Positions 12,663 through 23,227 of a stretch of 64,000 nucleotides of DNA are shown piece after piece. The stretch's first letter is position 1. The number at the start of each line of letters is the position of its first letter. The stretch lies in assembly GCA_964016985.1 (NCBI GenBank), contig OZ024824.1, positions 123,252,839 through 123,316,838 of the forward strand. The letters are read 5' to 3'. The position numbers and the translations under genes were made by a program. Below the pieces are notes generated by a model. The model worked only from the letters and a program-made list of their open reading frames with translations. It searched no databases and was not told where the DNA came from. Source of the DNA: Anodontia alba. Lineage: Eukaryota; Mollusca; Bivalvia; Lucinida; Lucinidae.

Positions 12663-13275
12663 TAAAAACCCGAATGCTCGCCTGCACAGCCTTTATCATA
12701 TAAAGTACACGACTGTGTGCGCGAATAAAATTCTATGATTTGCCTTTATTACTATCAGACCTTGCAGCTTCGCAGCTGCTATTTCAATCGTTGGAGATGG
12801 AGGGGATCCAGTGAATGGGGTGGGGATAAAAAAGTATATGTACTTTGGTGGTCGATTATGTCTTTAAGCTACAGAGTGGAATTCGGATTTGACTGCTGCT
12901 GATTACACATAAAGGGTGATGTTAAAGGCAGTGAGAGTACTATAGATGGCGGTTATGGCAACAGTGAGAGGGCTTTTTGAGGAAGAGAATGTCTAGAAGC
13001 TTGGCGTCATTAGAACTAAGAATATCTAAAACAATGCTTTATTCGCAGTATTTTAGATATTATTATATTCAAAATTAACGATGAGATGCCCATGTTTACC
13101 GTTACAATCTGAAAAGTAGTAAAATATTTATACTGACTTTTCATTTCTGATCTTCTTCAGGGGAAGTGGGATAATGCAATTTAGTAGGTCGGAGAAGGGC
13201 GTGGGACCGGGGTCGTTTTCATTTTCCCTGTTTAATTTTGCCTCAGTTAGAATGACGTATATGTTTATTCGACAG
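12663..13275. other. No feature recognised
   Basis: Mixed unique sequence; no coherent frame, hairpin or known repeat seen. Confidence 0.4.
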
Positions 13276-13501
13276 CAGGGCCCAGTTGTTCGAAGCGTCG
13301 TTAGCTTAACGAGCTCGTTAAGGGTCATTTCGTTAACTGTTTTGCGGATTCAATATACAATATTCTGATATTTTTTGCACTGCAAAAGCTACTCACATTT
13401 TTTTTCAGCAAAAACATTTCAGCATATTTGCGTATCACTCGATGTAAATTTTAACGAATCGTTAACTAACGATGTCATTAGCTTTGAACAACTAGGCCCT
13501 G
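13276..13501. mobile_element. Family C palindromic MITE
   Basis: CAGGGCCCAGTTGTTCGAAG to TTTGAACAACTAGGCCCTG, with GTTAACTGTTTTGCGGATTC inside. The central GCAAAAGCTACTCACATTTT arm is complete but its mirror is truncated. The ends are hAT-like (CAGGG) but no clean 8-bp duplication is seen. Confidence 0.85.
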
Positions 13502-13648
13502 GACTACAGATGAGTAAATAAATAAACATTTCAGCATAAAAGGTATGGCTGAGCTTTATTGTTATAGTCCTTGATGATTCTTGAATAATAGAAGCTGCTC
13601 ATCTAACTGGAGAAAAACATGTGACGCGTAAAAAGCGGGAATCGTTTG

Positions 13649-13926
13649 CATTGCGAAAAAATGTCTATTCAACTATACAGAAAATTTCACGTCCAAACAC
13701 TGGAAATTTACAGATAAAAAACTATTATAGTTTTCATATTTTTACTCAAAACATAGATTGTGGGTACTCGTTAAAACCGCCTCCGCGAGGCGGTTCTAAC
13801 GAGTACCCACAATTTATGTTTTCTAGCAAAAAAAGAAAAATAATGTATACCCCTGTAAACCCCTGTTTTACTATATTAAAGTGAGATTTAAGGGGGTCAA
13901 AATTATATAGGCATGTTTTCGTGATG
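13649..13926 (+). mobile_element. Family A palindromic element
   Basis: Left end CATTGCGAAAAAATGTC, right end GGCATGTTTTCGTGATG. The central hairpin arms (ATAGATTGTGGGTACTCG and complement) meet at CCTCCGCGAGG near 13785. The right half holds a second small inverted repeat (AAACCCC...GGGGTTT in other copies). No consistent target duplication is visible. Confidence 0.85.
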
Positions 13927-14047
13927 GGAAAATCTTGTGGAGAGTACTCGATAAAACTTGGTCGCATAACAAAGTTGTAATAGTGGGTAGGATTACTGAA
14001 GTTCTTTTAGGTTGGGATATGAATGAGATAACCCATAAATGAACATA

Positions 14048-14391
14048 CAGTCATACCTCTTTATACCGACGCTCGATACAACGACAAATTTCGTTATAAT
14101 GACAATTTGAATATCACGAAACCTTCGCTCTAGAGGTGACAATTAATGAGAAATTATGCAAGAATATTGCATTAAACCTTCAGGCAGCATATGTTTGGGA
14201 TATTTGTTAGAATCGCCTCACTGGGACGATTTTAACAAACAGCCAAAACTTACGTTCTGTGAGGAAATAAGAATAAAGCAATGTCTTCTTTACATATAAT
14301 TCTGTCCATTAAGGATTCTTTACAACAGCAAATTCATTTTAATGGCAACATCATTGGGAACAAATGCTGTCGTTGTAATGAGGGCTCACTG
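14048..14391. mobile_element. pogo/Tigger-like MITE with TA target duplication
   Basis: CAGTCATACCTCTTTATACC opens and GTAATGAGGGCTCACTG closes; the ends are imperfect inverted repeats beginning CAGT and are flanked by TA on both sides. Interior has TACAACGACAAATTTCGTTA. No transposase frame. Confidence 0.75.
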
Positions 14392-14892
14392 TATTTTGTG
14401 GTTTGAAGTAACCACTTTAAACCACAGGTGCTTGAAGTTGTACTTATTACTTTAAACAAAATATTATTGATTATCCACAACTTTGAGCCACGTGCGCTTG
14501 ACGTTTTACCAAGATGTTTAAAATACACCTGAATCCCAGAAGATTCAAAAGCAAATATTGAATACCTATGTCGAAACAGTTCATGGGCTGACAGGCAGAA
14601 CTTCGAGCACCAGTGATTTAACGTCAAGCAATACGTGATAGAAAAAAAAAAAAAAGGTAAATGTGCAGGCTGACCTGGGGTTTGTTGCCCGCATTTGGCA
14701 TAAAGATCATTTTCGCACGTTTGTGCATAAAAACAAACAAACAAACAAACCAACAAACGGACCGAGATACATTACGCTAAAACAAACAGTTATTAGCTAT
14801 TGGCTATTGGTAATAGATCAATAGTTAGTTAATACGCAGTTATAGTCGCACAAAACTGGTTGGGATGCTACAAAACTCTAAGAGATCAAATG

Positions 14893-15090
14893 TCTTCAGG
14901 CATGTGCTGATAGCGCAGGACCAGACCGGCCTGTTGATCTACTGAAGTTGTTATCAAGATCTTCGATATCCGCATACAGAATCAATGGCTACCGTAGTGG
15001 ACAGTAAAAACAAACGCCCAAACGAGACTGCACAAATGCTCAAGTTAATCTGGACCTTCGTACTTCACATATGCCCCGAAAACACCCTTT
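14893..15090 (+). repeat. Family D (sub-type 1), degraded
   Basis: TCTTCAGGCATGTGCTG, CCGCATACAGAATCAATGGC and ACGAGACTGCACAAATGC match better copies at 50393 and 62705. Confidence 0.55.
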
Positions 15091-15174
15091 TTCCTATTGA
15101 TAAGGCCAATATGTAAAGAGAAGAAATGTCTCGACTACACTTAGAGGCCAAAATTAGTTTCCACTTTGAAATTC

Positions 15175-15370
15175 TCATACACTTAAACGATTTCTTTGAC
15201 AGCCAAGACTCTGATCAGAATGAAGCCCAGGGTGATCTGAGTCTTTGCTGGGCTCACATAAAGTACATTTCCTAATGTTGCTACTCATAAAAGATGTGTA
15301 TGAAACGCGACAACCCTGTTCTGATGGCACAGTTATGCAGGCTGCCCCCAGTCTTTTTTTGATGCGCATA
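15175..15370 (-). repeat. Family D (sub-type 2)
   Basis: CTCTGATCAGAATGAAGCCC and GAGTCTTTGCTGGGCTCACA; the hairpin centre is eroded. Confidence 0.5.
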
Positions 15371-15415
15371 TGTTCTGATAGGGTATTTTTTATCTAACAT
15401 TTCTGAGCAAGAATA

Positions 15416-15841
15416 TAGGGATCAAACATGGTTATTCATGCATTAACATTTGCCAGGTCCCGTGGGAGGTGCTGAAAACCGAGGCCGAAGGCCGCGGTTT
15501 TCAACACCTCCCAAGGAACCTGGCGAATGTTAATGCATTGAAAAACCATGTTCGATCATTATTATTGCATAAAATCTGAAAACATTTGCTACATTTCGCG
15601 TTTTTTTCTTGCACTATTTTGTTTCGCCTTTCCACCGATGTCGCGCGAACGCTATTTCCACGGACTATGCTCGTTCTAGAGCAGGGCAGTACACATCTCA
15701 TGACGGCAGCAATTCTGTGGCCCCGGTACGAGCATATTGAAAGTTGCATAGCCGTGCATTAACAGCGCGTGAATTGCTTTTCGCCGGTTCATGCGCGGCT
15801 GTTAATAACGTGCGGTACTGCTTTTTATGCAATAAAATATG
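15416..15841 (-). repeat. Repeat H, copy 2 (inverted)
   Basis: Reverse complement of 824-1265: hairpin at 15453-15530 with CCGAGGCCGAAGGCCGCGG tip, then GTTTCGCCTTTCCACC, GTGGCCCCGGTACGAGC and GTACTGCTTTTTATGC. Confidence 0.8.
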
Positions 15842-15917
15842 ATTAAAGCGCATATGTTCTGATAGGGTATTTTTTTTTATCTAACATTTTTCAATCTCTG
15901 AGCAAGAAAATATGATT

Positions 15918-16110
15918 AAACTAAACTCTCTGAGCAACTTTTACCGAGAACAATTGGTGATATTTTTTTCTATTATCCCCAGAAAAAAGTGGTTAACATT
16001 TCGTGCATACTGTCTCTTTACGAGTCAGTTTGCATGAAATGCCAAACTATTTCCTAGAGAAATGTATGAAAACAAAATAAATAAAAGTGCCTTCTACTGT
16101 ATCCTATAAC
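15918..16110. mobile_element. Family B, degraded copy
   Basis: Retains CTCTCTGAGCAACTTTTACC, TTTCGTGCATACTGTCTC and TTTGCATGAAATGCC in the family order; ends are eroded. Confidence 0.55.
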
Positions 16111-16143
16111 CCAACTAAATCTTGCAGGAAGTCATTAGCGGAT

Positions 16144-16454
16144 GTTTGTTTGTTTGTGTTGAGGTTTTACGGCCCAGTCAACCCAATGGGGTCATGTCGA
16201 GCGTGGTCAGATTACCTAACCACACGTTTACTGGACAGGCTTAGTCCTCTAAGCGATTAACCAGTATTGTGCACATTCTTTCGTCAGAAACTGACAACTG
16301 CCCTTCTTGAATCAGCGGAAGGGAGAGAATGACCGTAGAAAATATTTCATGATCAATCTCCACGAAAGAATGTTGCCGACCTTGGCGGGGGTTGAACCCG
16401 CGACCTCCTGGTCTCAAGTCGGACGGCGCATCCAACTGAGCCACCGAGACCGCT
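16144..16454 (-). mobile_element. tRNA-headed SINE, copy 1
   Basis: The minus-strand head reads GGTCTCGGTGGCTCAGTTGG with A box TGGCTCAGTTGG and B box GGGTTCAACCCC, then a body with GATTGATCATGAAATATTTT and CCCATTGGGTTGACTGGG, ending in an (AAAC)n tail. A 10-bp duplication ATTAGCGGAT flanks it (16134-16143 and 16455-16464). Confidence 0.9.
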
Positions 16455-16563
16455 ATTAGCGGATATATGCCATATCAGTAAGTAAATGTACTCGTATTGA
16501 CCGACCTACATAGATTTCTGCAATATCTCGTGTCCATTGAGCTGAATATAAATATTACTCTTA

Positions 16564-16868
16564 GCCGGCCTCGGTGGCTCAGTTGGATGCGCCGTCCGAC
16601 TGGAGACCAGGAGGTCGCGGGTTCAACCCCCACCGAGGTCGGCAACATTCTTTCGTGGAGATTGATCATGAAATATTTTCTACGGTCATTCTCTCCCTTC
16701 CGCTGATTCAAGAAGGGCAGTTGTCAGTTTCTGGCGAAAGAATGTGCACAATACTGGTGAACCGCTTAGAGGACTAAGTCTGCCCAGTAAACGTGTGGTT
16801 AGGTAAACTGACCGCGCTCGACATGACCCCATTGGGTTGACTGGGCCGTAAAACCTCAACACAAACAA
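16564..16868 (+). mobile_element. tRNA-headed SINE, copy 2
   Basis: Head GCCGGCCTCGGTGGCTCAG, both Pol III boxes intact, the same body as copy 1 and an ACAAACAAA tail. A 14-bp duplication AAATATTACTCTTA flanks it (16550-16563 and 16869-16882). It is inverted relative to copy 1, only about 100 bp away. Confidence 0.92.
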
Positions 16869-17309
16869 AAATATTACTCTTATACTGCAATCTTGAAAAA
16901 TTCTCATCAACCGTAATTAAATGAATTAAGGCGAACGTATACACTTTCAGTGCGGGTAGGGGGAAGTGGAAGGTAATTCTTTCTTCCCATTTCCACTACG
17001 CCCATCTTCCACACTTACGAAAATGAGTGTAAAAGGGAAATATCTTATCCTTTTCAGAGCAGACATTTTTTTTCAGAAGGGGATTCCTTGAAGATGAAGA
17101 CATCTGATGTTGATGCATATTTGAATGTAGACCTACACGATACACATTACATTACTGTTCATAAAAATGACTCGATAAAACCGAGTAGATTTCCTTTAAT
17201 TTGGTGTGTTATTTGCTTCCAATGGATTTCTCTTCGCGGAATGTATTTAAAAGAAGAGTTAGGGCGATACTTCAGTAAAACATAGCCGAAACGTGAGAAA
17301 ATGTACTTT

Positions 17310-17492
17310 CTGATATATGCGCTCAACGAAGACTCAAACCAGCGTGTGCATCCTCGCTGTCTGATCAGAGTCTTCGTTGTCTGCATGAAGAAATTGTGCA
17401 TCCTTGACTATCCTAAACGCGCCAAGTGAACAGTCTGATCAGGCTGCGCGAATTCACAGGCTAATCTGTATCTTCGCTGGGCGCACATATCC
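17310..17492. repeat. Family D (sub-type 2)
   Basis: GCGCTCAACGAAGACTCAAA, CTGATCAGAGTCTTCGTTGT, CTGATCAGGCTGCGCG and TCTTCGCTGGGCGCACAT in family order. Confidence 0.75.
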
Positions 17493-17536
17493 GGCGGCAC
17501 GCTGTCTGCCGTTACGGTTCATATAATCTAAAAATA

Positions 17537-17757
17537 TGGGCCCATTTATTCAAAGCATCATTAGCTTAACGAGCTTGTTAGTGATCAAAATGTTAACTGT
17601 TCTAGTAAGAACGATATCTAATTCGCAGGTATTTTAGCTGACAAAATGTGAGTAGATTTTGCAAATGCATTTCACATTTTTTCAGCAAAAATATTAGCGT
17701 ATATTCCATATTTAATTCTCAAAGTTTTAACAATGCGTTTTGAACAACTGGGTCCTG
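17537..17757. mobile_element. Family C palindromic MITE
   Basis: GGGCCCATTTATTCAAAGC to TTTTGAACAACTGGGTCCTG; CGTTAGCTTAACGAGC-like words and a TGTGAGTAGATTTTGC centre. Confidence 0.75.
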
Positions 17758-17878
17758 GATTATAGCAACACATGTATTACCTCTCATGTTTCAGTGACCT
17801 TGTACAAAACATTTAGTGATTTGAATCTAGCACTCAAATCCAGTTTTTCCACATAAGCATCGGCGTCTAACACTCAAG

Positions 17879-17978
<100 letters not shown>

Positions 17979-18321
17979 GCCAAATCCAAAATCTAGCTAG
18001 GCCAAATAGGAATTTCATTTATCTTCAAATAATATCAAACTGTGTACTCTTTCCTCATAATTATACGTTTATGCTTTTTAAAGTTTGAAAAGACAATTAA
18101 ATTATTTTGTACATTTTTACAACTTTGAACCAAGAACATTTTCAACCAACCAAAGTTATCTGCTATCATTAGTAAAGTAGGTAAAACAGACATTTAAAGT
18201 GAGGATTTCATTAAAATGATACATTTCATGAATGATACACTTCATATTTGAGAATCACTAACTTATTTATTGATATGTACAGTTGTAAAATAACTTGGGG
18301 GAAAAAAACAACCTCCTGGAA

Positions 18322-18602
18322 CATTACGAAAACACGCCTATTCAAATATATTGAAAATTTTACAACAAAAAAACTTGCAAATTTTCAGATAAAAAATTCT
18401 AATATTTTTCATATTTCTGCTCAAAACATAGATTGTGGGTACTCGTTAGAACCGCCTCGGCGAGGCGGTTCTAACGAGTACCCACAATCTATATTTTTGA
18501 GCAGAAATAAGAAAAATAATGTATACCCCTGTAAACCCCGGTTTTACTATATAAAAGTGGGGTTTAAGGGAGTCAAAATTTTATAGGCATGTTTTCGTGA
18601 TG
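18322..18602 (+). mobile_element. Family A palindromic element, canonical copy
   Basis: Complete copy from CATTACGAAAACACGCC to GGCATGTTTTCGTGATG. It has three hairpin modules in series: TTTTCAGATAAAAAATTC-type in the left third, the long core (about 18418-18503) centred on CCTCGGCGAGG, and CCCC-GTTTTACTATATAAAAG-GGGG in the right third. Flanks show no obvious direct repeat. Confidence 0.9.
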
Positions 18603-18725
18603 AGATGAGTATAGTATATATGAGATGAATATATATAATATGAAATAAATCATTTGAAATTGTTACTATCTTCCTTCATTTATTTTTGCATTGTAATAGT
18701 GTAACATACGAGGAGCGATTTCATA

Positions 18726-18936
18726 TTAACCCTGAAAGTGCCAAGAAATCTTATAACAGATGACATTCTGATTTTCATTTCACATTTTTTCAGAGAAAAT
18801 AAGGCTTGGCACTTCAAGTGGTTTGTCTGCCCGGTAGATGATTCATATGAAATATTAAGCATTATTTTCTCTGTAAAAAATAGAAAACAAAATGCAAAAT
18901 TACGTCCACTGCAGTTGTGACTGGCACTTTAAAGGT
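18726..18936. mobile_element. Family B variant (TTAACCCTGAAAGTGCC ends)
   Basis: TTAACCCTGAAAGTGCCAAG to GACTGGCACTTTAAAGGTT. Same plan as family B (ACAGATGACATT, TTTTTCAGAGAAAATAAG, a GTAGATGATTCATATG centre) but another terminal sequence. Copies of the same sub-family lie at 23228 and 47645. Confidence 0.75.
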
Positions 18937-19256
18937 TGAAAAGATGGCCGATACATAAAAAGGACAACAGAGTAAGAGGATTTTTTGTTTATTATTTTAG
19001 CAGCAACGGAAGAAACCATCCACCATCAAAATGTTTCACAAGGAATAACAAATACCAGTCTGAAAATGTATAATACGATGGATGTTTGCTGACCATGACG
19101 TAGCATAGAATTCCCATGTTTAGCGCTACAATTTCAACAGTCCCCGTGCGACGTAATGGTCAGTAGATTTTCATCTGATTTCAAGCATTCTACGTATTTA
19201 TCCATAACGCGCCATTCAAAATTGTCTTCGACCTTCTAAAAAGTGTTTTTCTATCT

Positions 19257-19541
19257 CATTACGAAAACACGCCTATTCAAATATATTGAATATTTTATAA
19301 CCAAAAAAAGGAAAATTTTCAGAAAAAAATTTTTGATAATTTTTAATATTTCTGCTCAAAACATAGATTGTTGGTACTCGTTAGAACCGCCTTGGCAAGG
19401 CGGTTCTAACGAGTACCCACAATCTAGGTGTTTTCATTTTTAGCAAAATAAGAAAAATAACGTTTACCCCTGTGAACCCCAGTTTTACTACATAAAAGTG
19501 GAGTAAGGGGTTCATAAATATATAGGCGTGTTTTCGTGATG
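19257..19541 (+). mobile_element. Family A palindromic element
   Basis: Ends CATTACGAAAACACGCC and AGGCGTGTTTTCGTGATG, core hairpin centred on CCTTGGCAAGG near 19394. The core carries paired changes (TTGG/CAAGG) that keep the tip self-complementary. Confidence 0.9.
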
Positions 19542-19554
19542 ATAGAGAAAGTAA

Positions 19555-19681
19555 GACTTGCCATTTTATGTGAACCGTCGAACATGCAGATGATTTATAT
19601 AAAATGTCAAACTTTTATTTTCTCTGGAATAATATTTTGGAATGTCGGCTATTGTACATTTGTATGACGCTTGAGGGTTAA
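19555..19681. mobile_element. Family B variant, truncated
   Basis: Only the centre and right part remain (CTTGCCATTTTATGTGAACC ... TGACGCTTGAGGGTTAA). Confidence 0.5.
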
Positions 19682-19916
19682 CTGCTTTACTCATAATATG
19701 AAAGACATCCGGAAGTGCACTTGAAAACAAATGAACCGGGATATAGAACAATCTGAGGATAGAAAAAAAAATAACGGGGCATTCCAAATGAAAACGCAAA
19801 TCCATACCATCCGCGCCGAACGGTGAGGTCATTTACTCTTAAACCTTACGGAAAATGGATACACCAGGACCATTTTCTACCATTGTGTTATAAATAATGA
19901 TTTTCGCTTCCTTTTC

Positions 19917-20005
19917 CCAGCGGGCACATGACGTTTATACAACGTCGGCTCAACGTCGATGCAACGTTGAGGCGACGTTGTATTAACGTCATGTGACGCT
20001 GGGTT
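19917..20005. mobile_element. Short palindromic MITE (ACGTTGAGGCGACGTTG type)
   Basis: CCCAGCGGGCACATGACG is mirrored by CGTCATGTGACGCTGGG; the interior repeats CAACGT words. About 88 bp, no coding sequence. Confidence 0.75.
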
Positions 20006-20019
20006 ACTTTCCTGCACAC

Positions 20020-20160
20020 CCATCTACTCTAAAAGGTAAGAATTTGCTCTCAAAGAGAACAAATGCATTCCTGTTAGGGTAGACCCCTTTTAAAAGGGAG
20101 GGCACAACAATTTTGACAGTTGTATCCCCTGAAAGTTTATTCATTCCCCTTTAAGCACAA
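20020..20160. repeat. Family G repeat, degraded
   Basis: ATCTACTCTAAAAGGTAAGA, GAGAACAAATGCATTCCTGT, then GACAGTTGTATCCCCTGAAA. Confidence 0.55.
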
Positions 20161-20626
20161 GCCACAACAGAAGTAGATGACATTCTACTTTCCTATGCTA
20201 TAGACAATCAGGCTTGACCTTTTAGTTTCATGTGAATCGGCCGCTAGGCAGACGGTTAACAAGAAATAAAATCTCTGAATGAAAGAAAAAAAAAGAAGAA
20301 AAAGAATTTTGTCTTTAACAATTTTGGATGGAACCTTACAAAATCTATATCCCGAATAACGAAATCCCTAAACAAACTATGAATGTAATCTTGTCTAAGC
20401 CTTTACAGTTTGCTTACGGAAGTTCATGTTTTTTTTTTCTTTCTTGTGTTACGACTTCTGTTTGCTATTTCAGTTTCCTTTAATACTGCCTTACGAATAT
20501 ATACTGACCACCCAGTATAATGACATATCTGTTTTAGACCATTCTATAGTTATTTAACAAAGTGAAAACTATATAAAAGCGTGAACGATATATGACACCA
20601 TTGTTGCGGTACTGTGAACACATTCT

Positions 20627-20828
20627 TTAACTTTTACCACTCTCTGGGCTAATTCAGCAGATGACAAATTGGTAATAGTTTTCTTATTTTTCCCAGAAAA
20701 TGGGCTTTGATATATCATGCAAATTGTAATTTGCATGAAATGACAAAGTCTATTTTCTGGAAAAAAAATAAGAAAAATATTTCAAAACGTCGTCTGCTGA
20801 GAATTTTACTTAGAATGCTAAGTGTTAA
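20627..20828. mobile_element. Family B palindromic MITE (TTAA ends) just 3' of Olig
   Basis: It begins TTAACTTTTACCACTCTCTG and ends GCTAAGTGTTAA. The CAGCAGATGAC / GTCGTCTGCTGA inner repeats and the ATTTGCATGAAATG inner palindrome are typical of the family. It starts 56 bases past the Olig stop codon, so it probably lies inside the 3' UTR or at the polyadenylation region. Confidence 0.8.
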
Positions 20829-20883
20829 CTAAAATTGTTAATGGCACAAGTTTATATCCAATTCTTCATTAAAATCTTGAAAA

Positions 20884-21645
20884 CTACTTCCTCAACGTTG
20901 GTGGTTGTAACATGATGTCTTTATTTGCAAACGAGTCTGCCATAGTCCAAAACTGTCTCCTTGAATTAACATACAAACACTCGTGGCACGCGCACGGCGC
21001 GCGCCATCTATTATGTAACATATGTTGGTCATGCGCACTGACAGGATTTGTAATGGCGGTCGTCGTCTGTAGTGTGTCTCTTACTTTATTCAAAGGGTTG
21101 GAAGTTCCAGACAAATTTACTGGTGGGGGTGGCGGTAGAAGAGTATAAGTTGGTGCATGCGCTGTCGGTGGTGACGGTAATGGTGCCGGCGTTGGAGTTG
21201 CCGGCTGTCGGCGATCGCTGCGATAAACATCACTTACTAATTTCTTCATTTCTTCCAAGGAGGCATTCAGCATCAGTATATAGTTCTTAGCCAACAATAA
21301 GGTGGCAATCTTTGACAGTTTCCTCACTGATGGTCCGTGAGCGTAAGGCATCACTTCTCTTAACCCATCCAGAGCAGAATTCAAGTCATGCATCCGTTTT
21401 CTCTCGCGAGAGTTCACTTTTAGTCTGAGTTCTTGTAATTCATTTTCATCCATGCATTTTCTCGCTAAAATTCCTTTGTAATTGTTTCTCTGTGCTCTTG
21501 ACCCTGACATTAAATGTCTTGTTTCGTCTCTATTACTTTCCTCGGAAGAATCACTATCGTACATAGTAGAGGAACATGAGGTCACATCTATATGCGAACT
21601 TGAATGGGATGACATCTGTTCACTTTCTGCCTTATCCGGATCCAT
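20884..21645 (-). CDS. Olig: Olig-family bHLH transcription factor, single exon
   Basis: A 253-residue open frame from ATG to stop with no intron. Residues about 74-131 form a bHLH domain. The basic region reads [12 protein letters not shown] (78-89) with the E-box-contacting Glu at 81, helix 1 leads into the [20 protein letters not shown] block, and helix 2 ends near 131. That loop/helix-2 block is diagnostic of the Olig (Oligo) branch rather than bHLHe22/23, Atonal or Neurogenin. The N-terminus is Ser/Asp/Glu-rich, residues 150-176 are Pro/Thr-rich, and a C-terminal W..PCACHEC cluster (214-223) resembles the Cys cluster near the C-terminus of vertebrate OLIG proteins. The start codon has A at -3 and G at +4. 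Olig proteins act in the nucleus as E-box-binding, usually repressive, neural-fate regulators; that role is family knowledge. Paralogue assignment (Olig1/2/3 or single invertebrate Olig) is not possible from one sequence. Confidence 0.95.
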   Translation of the reverse strand: MDPDKAESEQMSSHSSSHIDVTSCSSTMYDSDSSEESNRDETRHLMSGSRAQRNNYKGILARKCMDENELQELRLKVNSRERKRMHDLNSALDGLREVMPYAHGPSVRKLSKIATLLLAKNYILMLNASLEEMKKLVSDVYRSDRRQPATPTPAPLPSPPTAHAPTYTLLPPPPPVNLSGTSNPLNKVRDTLQTTTAITNPVSAHDQHMLHNRWRAPCACHECLYVNSRRQFWTMADSFANKDIMLQPPTLRK

Positions 21646-22060
21646 TTTAAAATTCCAAAATGATATTGTTTGGTTTCAGTCTCTTAACAGCAGAAACTGT
21701 GTTTTAAGTGTTTGGGTATGACAAAGAAATCAAGATTCAAGTCGTCTGTCAGCATTAAATACCGCCAAAAGATGTCATTCTTTTGAAGGGAGTGTCAACT
21801 TTCCCCAAGGAGTCCACACTCTAAAATCAAAGGACAATTTGAATTGTAATTTATTTCAATTCGGTTCACTGGTTATTAATCATCACAATGGTGGGAGGGG
21901 ACAGTGAATCAGAAGAGACGTTGTGATTCGTTGCAATGCTGGAGGCCACGTACCATCCTTGATTTCGCATACTTTTTGATTCGTTCACATTTCATTTTCA
22001 CCAGAAAGCAAATCTTAAAACGTGTTCGCGATTTATACCTTTCTACCATTCTTATATAAC
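21646..22060 (-). promoter_or_regulatory. Probable 5' flank and promoter region of the Olig gene
   Basis: This is the non-repetitive interval immediately upstream of the Olig start, before family A and C repeats begin. On the minus strand a TATA-like GTATTTAATG lies near 21752-21761, about 110 bases upstream of the ATG. A SOX-type CCATTGTG word next to a TTATTAATCAT homeobox-like word lies near 21870-21892. These are simple word matches, not proof of function; the region is marked because it is repeat-free between dense repeats. Confidence 0.3.
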
Positions 22061-22062
22061 TG

Positions 22063-22196
22063 AGGTGGTTCTGACTAGTACTTACAATCTATAATTTGAA
22101 CAGAAAATATTAAAATAGCAGAATTTTTATCTGAAAATTTTCCTTTTTTGACTGTGAAATTTTCAATATACTGGAATTGGCGTGTTTTCATAATAA
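22063..22196 (-). mobile_element. Family A, degraded half copy
   Basis: Only one core arm (GAGGTGGTTCTGACTAGTAC) and the AATTTTTATCTGAAAATTTTCC outer part in shortened form remain, ending GGCGTGTTTTCATAATAAG. It lies upstream of the Olig gene. Confidence 0.65.
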
Positions 22197-22220
22197 GTGT
22201 GCATTCTGTTGCGTCTGATC

Positions 22221-22468
22221 CAGGGCCCGGTTGTTCAAAGCGTCGTTAGCTTAATGAGCTCATTAAGGGTCATTTCGTTAACTGTTTTAGCAGATTCAAT
22301 ATACAATATTCTGATATTTTTTGCTGAAAAAATGTGAGTAGCTTTTGCAGTGCAAAAGCTACTCACATTTTTTCAGCAAAATATTTCAGCATATTTTTGC
22401 ATCACTCGATTTAAATTTTAACGAATCGTTAACTAACGACATCGTTAGCTTTGAACAACTGGGCCCTG
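22221..22468. mobile_element. Family C palindromic MITE, canonical copy
   Basis: CAGGGCCCGGTTGTTCAAAG to TTTGAACAACTGGGCCCTG. The centre is a near-perfect palindrome (AAATGTGAGTAGCTTTTGCA and complement, about 22330-22380). It lies in the Olig 5' flank. Confidence 0.9.
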
Positions 22469-22694
22469 ATCTACACTGTTTTCTCAGACTTGTAATTCCG
22501 AATACTTATGGTAGATATAATACATCATGAAATCATTTCCAAACATCGAGGATAAATTCAAAGTATCTTGCAAGAAGTACCATCAAAACAAAGCGTGCGA
22601 CCACTTATGTAACCATGATCATACAATACCCATGGACTGTCAGGATAGGTTCATCTCGGTGTCAAAACATGTTCAGCTTTAAACCACTCTATAT

Positions 22695-22973
22695 CATCAC
22701 GAAAACACGCCTATATAATTTTGACCCCCTTAAACCCCACTTTTATATATTAAAACTGGGGTTTACAGGGGTATACATTATTTTTCTTATTTCTGCCCAA
22801 AACATAGATTGTGGGTACTCGTTAGAACCGCCTCGCCGGTGCGGTTCTAACGAGTACCCACAATCTATGTTTTGAGCAGAAATATGAAAAATATCAAAGT
22901 TTTTTGTCTGAAAATTTTCAGTTTTTTGGAGGTTAAATTTTCTATATATTTGAATAGGCATGTTTTCGTAATG
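22695..22973 (-). mobile_element. Family A element flanked by a 43-bp direct repeat
   Basis: Starts CATCACGAAAACACGCC and ends GGCATGTTTTCGTAATG, with the core near 22803-22875 and tip CCTCGCCGGTGCGG. The 43 bases before it (22652-22694) recur immediately after it (22974-23016) with one mismatch (AGCTTT/ACCTTT). Confidence 0.9.
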
Positions 22974-23227
22974 CATCTCGGTGTCAAAACATGTTCACCT
23001 TTAAACCACTCTATATTACATGTATGAAAAATTTAAGACTGTATTATTTTGTAACACATACTGTATACAATGATTCCAAATTAATTTTCCCCCAAAATGC
23101 AAGCAGCATAATAAAATTACAGATGCACAGCGTACAATCTAACCTATCCAACATTACCCATCAAAATTTTCAAAGCATCAGACTTTTAAAATTGTCTGAA
23201 AAAGGCTTGTTTGTAGAATTAGGTATA

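Noticed and set aside
14334..14756. 140-codon minus-strand open frame
   Set aside because: It overlaps the pogo-like MITE and simple AAAC/A-run sequence, contains runs from low complexity and has no recognisable domain.
16385..16453. Functional tRNA gene at the SINE heads
   Set aside because: Boxes A and B are good but the anticodon arm is not canonical, and the sequence continues into a SINE body with a tail and target duplications.
22615..22875. Recurring frames containing DCGYSLEPPRRGGSNEYPQSMF
   Set aside because: These are translations of the family A hairpin, found at every copy in either orientation. They are not a protein family.
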